Positions 59,978 through 64,000 of a stretch of 64,000 bases of DNA are shown one piece after another (positions within the stretch are counted from its first letter, which is position 1; the number at the start of each line of letters is the position of its first letter). The stretch is from the NCBI RefSeq assembly GCF_900536025.1, contig NZ_UNOZ01000007.1, positions 186,001 through 250,000 of the forward strand, read 5' to 3'. The position numbers and the translations under genes were made by a program. Under the pieces are notes generated by a model. The model did no database searches, had not been told where the DNA came from, and worked only from the letters and a program-made list of their open reading frames with translations. The stretch is from Pseudomonas reidholzensis (GTDB lineage Bacteria; Pseudomonadota; Gammaproteobacteria; Pseudomonadales; Pseudomonadaceae).

Positions 59978-61393
59978 TTAGAATCTGTACAGGCTGAAAG
60001 CGGTCGGGTCCAGTACGGGCGCCTTGCCCAGCAGCAGGTCGGCGGTCAGCTCGGACGACACTGGGCTCTCGGTCATACCCCAACCCGTCGCGGTATTGAT
60101 GACCAGGCCTGGGTACTCTTTGACGGTCGAAATGATCGGGTTTTCATCCGGTGCGATCGCCATGGCGCCGCTCCACTGATCGATCAGCTTCGACTCGCCG
60201 AAGGCCGGGAACTCGACCTTGAGTTTGGCCAGCGAGGCGTTCAGCTCTGGCAGGTCTGGCGCCGCGGTCATCAGGCGGTTCTTCTCGAACGGCGACACCT
60301 CATCCAGCTTCCAGTGGGTCGGCTGCAGGAACGAGTCGATCAGCTGCTTGTTCAGTGCGATGTGCACCGGGAAGTCAGGGATGGCCAGCAGCGGCATGTA
60401 CTTGTAGCCATACAGGAACGACTCCTTGACCACCGGCGCCACGACCACGCGTGGCGAGGTTGCATAGGTGCCGTCGGCCTGCTGGCGGAAGTAGATGTTG
60501 CCAGGCAACGCGACGTTGCCGCCGGGTGCACGAGGCGCCGCGGAGATGATCTGCTGCGACTGGTAGGCAGGCAGGGTCGGGACATCGACGCCCAGGTTCT
60601 GCATGAACAAGCGCGACCACGCACCGCCAGCAACGACCACGCGGGAGGTCTTGATGGCGCCCTTCTCGGTCACCACGTCGGAGATCGCACCGGCCTGGGT
60701 TTCCAGACCCCTTGCAGCGCATTGGGTGTAGATCTTGACGCCGATTTTCTTGGCGTACTCTGCAACCACATAGGAAGCGATCTCGGCGTCCAGGCTGCCC
60801 GAGTCTTCTTCGAAGCCCGCGATCGTCCAGCGTGAAGCCGCGCCGTCGAGTCGCTTCTCGAGCTCACGGCCTTCGATGATGCGCGTCTTGAACGGGATGT
60901 CGGCGCCGACTTCCTTGTGCTTGAGGTCGATCCACTTGCGCACGCCTTCCAGGTCTTCTTCATCGAAAGGCACTTCGACGCGACCCTGGGTGCGGTAGCT
61001 GGTATCGGCACCGAGCTTGGCATTCATTTCGCGCCAGCGTTGCTTCGCCATGTGGTGCAACTGGAAGGTCGCATCGGGCATCTTGTAGGTCATGACCTGA
61101 CCATAGAAGCGGCAGGACTGCTCGCCAGCGATCTCGCCTTTGTCGACGGCAACCACCGACAGGCCACGCTCAGCGAGGTTGATCGCGGTCATCAGCCCCA
61201 GAATACCGGCACCCACGACAACCACGTCGGCTTCCTTGGGAAGCGGCCCTTCGGTGCCTTGTACGAAACCAAACCTCGGTTTGCCGGGGATCAATCTACC
61301 TTCACGCGTTAGCATTGGGGTAAGTATCCCCGCGCCACCAACAACGGCCACGGCTGCGCCACCGATCAACAATTTCCGCCTGGTGATACCCAA
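59978..61393 (-). CDS. Tat-exported FAD-dependent oxidoreductase (DadA-like amino acid dehydrogenase family)
   Basis: 471 aa from TTG 61393, with AAGGA seven bases upstream; no ATG is available nearby. The N terminus is a Tat signal: ITRRKLLIGGAAVAVVGGAG. The DAO-type FAD domain starts ADVVVVGAGILGLMTAINLA and holds GAMAIAPDENPIIS and NTATGWGMTESPVSSELTA at the end. Such enzymes oxidise amines or amino acids and pass electrons to the respiratory chain. Coupling with secreted RidA suggests the product is an imine. The substrate is unknown. Confidence 0.85.
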   Translation of the reverse strand: MGITRRKLLIGGAAVAVVGGAGILTPMLTREGRLIPGKPRFGFVQGTEGPLPKEADVVVVGAGILGLMTAINLAERGLSVVAVDKGEIAGEQSCRFYGQVMTYKMPDATFQLHHMAKQRWREMNAKLGADTSYRTQGRVEVPFDEEDLEGVRKWIDLKHKEVGADIPFKTRIIEGRELEKRLDGAASRWTIAGFEEDSGSLDAEIASYVVAEYAKKIGVKIYTQCAARGLETQAGAISDVVTEKGAIKTSRVVVAGGAWSRLFMQNLGVDVPTLPAYQSQQIISAAPRAPGGNVALPGNIYFRQQADGTYATSPRVVVAPVVKESFLYGYKYMPLLAIPDFPVHIALNKQLIDSFLQPTHWKLDEVSPFEKNRLMTAAPDLPELNASLAKLKVEFPAFGESKLIDQWSGAMAIAPDENPIISTVKEYPGLVINTATGWGMTESPVSSELTADLLLGKAPVLDPTAFSLYRF

Positions 61394-61536
61394 AACACTT
61401 TCCTTTTTCAATGGGTTATCGACATGATAGGCGGCTATTCTGGTGACGCCCCGGTGCCGGACAAATCGCTGGGGGCAAAAACTTAGTTCATCTTTTTCTA
61501 AACTATCGATCAACCGTGCACTTTTTTAGAGCAGAT

Positions 61537-62007
61537 TTACGGATTGTTCGAGGCCGCACCCACCAACCCCGCCAGCGCCTGGCGCAGGCTGGCCAGGTCG
61601 TTGAAACGCCGCTCGCGCACCACCGCGCCCTCCTCCATCTCCAGCCACTGCACGCTGTCCCGGTCGCCGGCATAGCGCTCGGCGACCTGGCCGTCGCGGT
61701 CCAGCAGAATCCGGTACTGCGCCGAGCGCATGGACGGCACCAGAACCGCCTGGACCATGCTCGGCAGCTTTTCGATATCGGCCACGAAGACCACCCCACG
61801 GGCGTCCAGATAACCCGCCGGCGTATGCTCCACCGCACTGTTGACCAGCCGGGCGCTGGACATGCTGCGGGCGATCATCAGCACGCGGGTCTGGCGGTCG
61901 AGGGTGTAGGTCTTGTCGAACTGGTCACTGAGTGTCCAGGGCAAGGTGTCCTGGGCCACGACGTTGCCGCAGGTCAGGGCCAGGAACAGCAAGAGGTAGG
62001 TCCGCAT
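61537..62007 (-). CDS. Periplasmic YtfJ-like (thioredoxin-fold) protein
   Basis: 156 aa with a signal peptide (MRTYLLLFLALTCGNVVA). The mature part has WTLSDQFDKTYTLDRQTRVL, then ARGVVFVADIEKLPSMVQAV and the variable tail ERRFNDLASLRQALAGLVG. The pattern matches the YtfJ/thioredoxin-like family, but no CxxC is present, so no redox activity can be assumed. It is transcribed from 62007 toward the FAD oxidoreductase and may or may not be in its operon. Confidence 0.72.
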   Translation of the reverse strand: MRTYLLLFLALTCGNVVAQDTLPWTLSDQFDKTYTLDRQTRVLMIARSMSSARLVNSAVEHTPAGYLDARGVVFVADIEKLPSMVQAVLVPSMRSAQYRILLDRDGQVAERYAGDRDSVQWLEMEEGAVVRERRFNDLASLRQALAGLVGAASNNP

Positions 62008-62087
62008 CGGGCAATGCTCGGTAATGGCTTGCCCTTTACCCTAGTAGTGCCCCGCGGCCATGGCAATCGGCGAGGCACTTGGGAGAG

Positions 62088-63017
62088 TCACTTGCGCCAC
62101 GTCGTCAACGTATCGCCACGCCCATCCGCATGGCGTCGAAAGAAGTCGCGCAGGTGCTCGATGAAGAATGACACCTTGGCGGACAGATTAAGCCGCTCCA
62201 GGTACACCGCGTAGATATCAGCCGAGGGGGTTTGGTAGTCCGCAAGCACTTCGACCAGCCTGCCGCTTCGCAAGTGTTCGGCCAGGTTCCATTCGGCACG
62301 CATCAGCACCCCATGGCCATCCAACGCCCAGTTCAACGCCACCTCCCCATCGTTGGTACTCAAGCCACCCCGTACCTTTACGGTTTCTACCTGCTTACCC
62401 TTGCTCAGCCGCCAGTTGCCGAACGCTGCATCGTTCTGGCGCAGCACAATGCAATTGTGCTGCGCGAGCTCCTTGGGGGTTTGTGGGCAGCCGAAGGTAC
62501 TCAGATAGGCCGGAGCCGCGCACAACAGTCGACGGTTCACTGCAATCTTGCGGGCTATCAACCGCGAGTCTGGTAATTCACCGAAGCGAATGGCCACATC
62601 AATTGCGTCATCCGGCAGGTTGATCGGGCGGTCGCTCAGTTGCAGCTGTACCTCGACTTCAGGATATCGCTGCACAAACGAAGAGACTGCTGGCCCGACG
62701 TGGGTTCGGCCAAAACCGAGCGGGGCGTTGACCCGCAGCAGGCCCTTGGGCTCAGCCCGACTGCTGGACACCTGCCGCTCCATCTCCTCGATCTCGCCCA
62801 GGATGCGCTGTGCGTTCACCAGGTAGGTCTCGCCCTCGGCAGTAAGGCTGATGCTGCGCGTCGTGCGGTTGAGCAGACGAACGCCGAGCCGCTGCTCCAT
62901 CTGCGCGAGCCGCTTGGAAACGGCAGGCGGGGTCAGGTTCATCTCACGAGCGGTCGCAGCCAAGCTGCCCACCCTCACCAGTTGCGTGAAAAACGACAGC
63001 TCGGACACAGGGCTCAT
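62088..63017 (-). CDS. LysR family transcriptional regulator (CrgA-like)
   Basis: 309 aa. HTH: SELSFFTQLVRVGSLAATAR, then NLTPPAVSKRLAQMEQRLGV. Effector: RFGELPDSRLIARKIAVNR. It is divergent from the DctA-type transporter (gap 193 bases) and most likely controls it. Inducer unknown. Confidence 0.9.
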   Translation of the reverse strand: MSPVSELSFFTQLVRVGSLAATAREMNLTPPAVSKRLAQMEQRLGVRLLNRTTRSISLTAEGETYLVNAQRILGEIEEMERQVSSSRAEPKGLLRVNAPLGFGRTHVGPAVSSFVQRYPEVEVQLQLSDRPINLPDDAIDVAIRFGELPDSRLIARKIAVNRRLLCAAPAYLSTFGCPQTPKELAQHNCIVLRQNDAAFGNWRLSKGKQVETVKVRGGLSTNDGEVALNWALDGHGVLMRAEWNLAEHLRSGRLVEVLADYQTPSADIYAVYLERLNLSAKVSFFIEHLRDFFRRHADGRGDTLTTWRK

Positions 63018-63210
63018 AATTAGCTTCAGGTTAATAATGAAGTGAATTCCATTGTATTACAGGCTTTTAAAAAGTCGATTATCGTTGCCTCCGTGATTAA
63101 CCACAAAAACAGTCTGTGCTTTTTCTACCCCGTGGGTGTGCCACCCACGAGGGTTCAGCCAGCGCAGTAGCCAAATCAATCCGACTCATAAAAATAAAGC
63201 GGAGAAGGCT

Positions 63211-64000
63211 ATGGTCAAGCGACTCATAGGAAAGCTGTACGTCCAGGTACTCATCGGCGTTGCTGTCGGCATCAGTGTGGGTGTGTTCTGGCCCGACATC
63301 GGCGTCGACCTGAAGCCACTGGGCGACGCTTTCATCAAACTGATCAAGATGGTGTTCGCCCCTATCATCTTCGCCACCGTTGTTCTTGGCATCGCCAAGA
63401 TGGAGAACATGAAGGAGCTCGGCCGTGTCGGTGCGCGAGCACTGATCTACTTCGAAGTCCTGTCTACGTTCGCGCTGGTGCTGGGCCTGCTGGTGGTCAA
63501 CTTCGTCAAGCCCGGCGCTGGCATGAACGTCGACGTTGCGACGCTGGACACGGCAAGCATCGCCTCTTACACCGCGGCTGCAGAGGCCGGCGGCGGTTTC
63601 ATGGATTTTCTGATGCAGATCATCCCGTCGAGCGTGACTGAGGCGTTTGCCAAGAATCAGATTCTGCCGATCCTGCTGTTCTCTACCCTGTTCGGTATCG
63701 CACTGGCGCATCTGGGGCCTCGCGGCAAACCCATGGTGGATGTGCTGGAGTCGTTCTCCCACGGCATGTTCCACATTGTCGGCATGATCATGCGCGTTGC
63801 GCCGCTGGCTGCGTGCGGTGCCATGGCCTTCACCGTTGGCAAGTACGGGCTGGACTCGATCGTGTCGCTCGGCAAGCTGGTGGCGACCATGTACCTCACC
63901 TGCTTCATGTTCGTGGTGATCGTGCTGGGCTTCATCGCTCGCTTGTCCGGCTTCAGCTTGTGGAAGTTCCTCAAGTACCTCAAGGAAGAGCTTTTCACCG
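63211..64000 (+). CDS. dctA: C4-dicarboxylate transporter, DctA family (partial, runs off the window)
   Basis: The first 263 residues are visible from ATG 63211 with GGAGAAGG just upstream. They show the DAACS fold start: [40 protein letters not shown], and further [20 protein letters not shown] and [20 protein letters not shown]. DctA imports succinate, fumarate and malate with protons or sodium. The conserved SSSGT/cation-binding half lies beyond the window, so integrity cannot be judged. The LysR gene is divergent. Confidence 0.9.
   Translation, partial: MVKRLIGKLYVQVLIGVAVGISVGVFWPDIGVDLKPLGDAFIKLIKMVFAPIIFATVVLGIAKMENMKELGRVGARALIYFEVLSTFALVLGLLVVNFVKPGAGMNVDVATLDTASIASYTAAAEAGGGFMDFLMQIIPSSVTEAFAKNQILPILLFSTLFGIALAHLGPRGKPMVDVLESFSHGMFHIVGMIMRVAPLAACGAMAFTVGKYGLDSIVSLGKLVATMYLTCFMFVVIVLGFIARLSGFSLWKFLKYLKEELFT

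Overview
The window reads as chromosomal DNA of a fluorescent Pseudomonas, most likely of the P. putida group. The base composition is high in GC. Paired REP elements of the 'gtgggagcgg...' and 'taggagcgggcttgcccgcga' type sit between genes. Small Pseudomonas-type families (DUF3077, transporter-suffix protein, ProQ/FinO) are present, and the predicted proteins look Pseudomonas-like throughout. I see no rRNA, tRNA, CRISPR array, prophage or intact insertion sequence. It looks like an accessory metabolic stretch: many short catabolic or transport operons, each beside its own regulator (LysR x5, IclR, TetR, AraC, Lrp, XRE-cupin).

Layout. 1-3.6 kb: a periplasmic FAD-GMC dehydrogenase of the gluconate dehydrogenase type (end of the small subunit, FAD subunit, triheme cytochrome c) plus a secreted HbpS/GlcG protein. 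3.6-16.5 kb: LysR, membrane metallophosphoesterase, MFS exporter, a DUF7256-like protein, ProQ/FinO protein, REP pair, hydrolase, quinone-reductase-like enzyme with LysR, a frameshifted HARE-HTH/GIY-YIG gene, AraC divergent from GST-methyltransferase. 16.6-20.3 kb: tripartite pump (OMF-HlyD-DUF2955). 20.4-22.6 kb: SnoaL-like protein, Old Yellow Enzyme and TetR with two matching operators. 22.7-29.8 kb: IclR, MFS, class III CoA-transferase, HMG-CoA-lyase-type lyase, SMP-30 lactonase and CitMHS transporter, with an IclR-like operator array, pointing to use of a hydroxy-di/tricarboxylate or its lactone. 30-36.9 kb: YdcZ exporter, LysR, GNAT, then a five-gene operon of Mn catalase, a 75-aa protein, glycosyltransferase, UDP-galactopyranose mutase and a GH-A glycosidase. 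37-46.5 kb: small proteins, one behind a strongly structured leader, a lipoprotein, a class V aminotransferase divergent from GNAT-cupin, a 627-aa protein with ten CxxC pairs and four membrane helices, an SGNH hydrolase and an esterase remnant. 46.5-50.5 kb: LysR divergent from a LysA-type decarboxylase, then GNAT and a PDZ lipoprotein. 50.6-57.3 kb: GNAT, then an M20 amidohydrolase, APC permease, diaminopropionate ammonia-lyase and carbamoylase-type hydrolase controlled by Lrp. 57.3-64 kb: XRE-cupin regulator divergent from an LldP-type permease, secreted RidA with an exported FAD oxidoreductase, YtfJ-like protein, LysR and a DctA-type carrier cut by the window end.

The most promising leads are: the IclR-controlled lactonase/CoA-transferase/lyase locus; the structured leader at 37635-37765; the ten-CxxC membrane protein; the Mn catalase-galactofuranose operon with its ATGA-coupled small gene; and the pairing of an exported FAD oxidoreductase with an exported RidA. 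All functions are assigned by reading motifs and context, and no database search was run.
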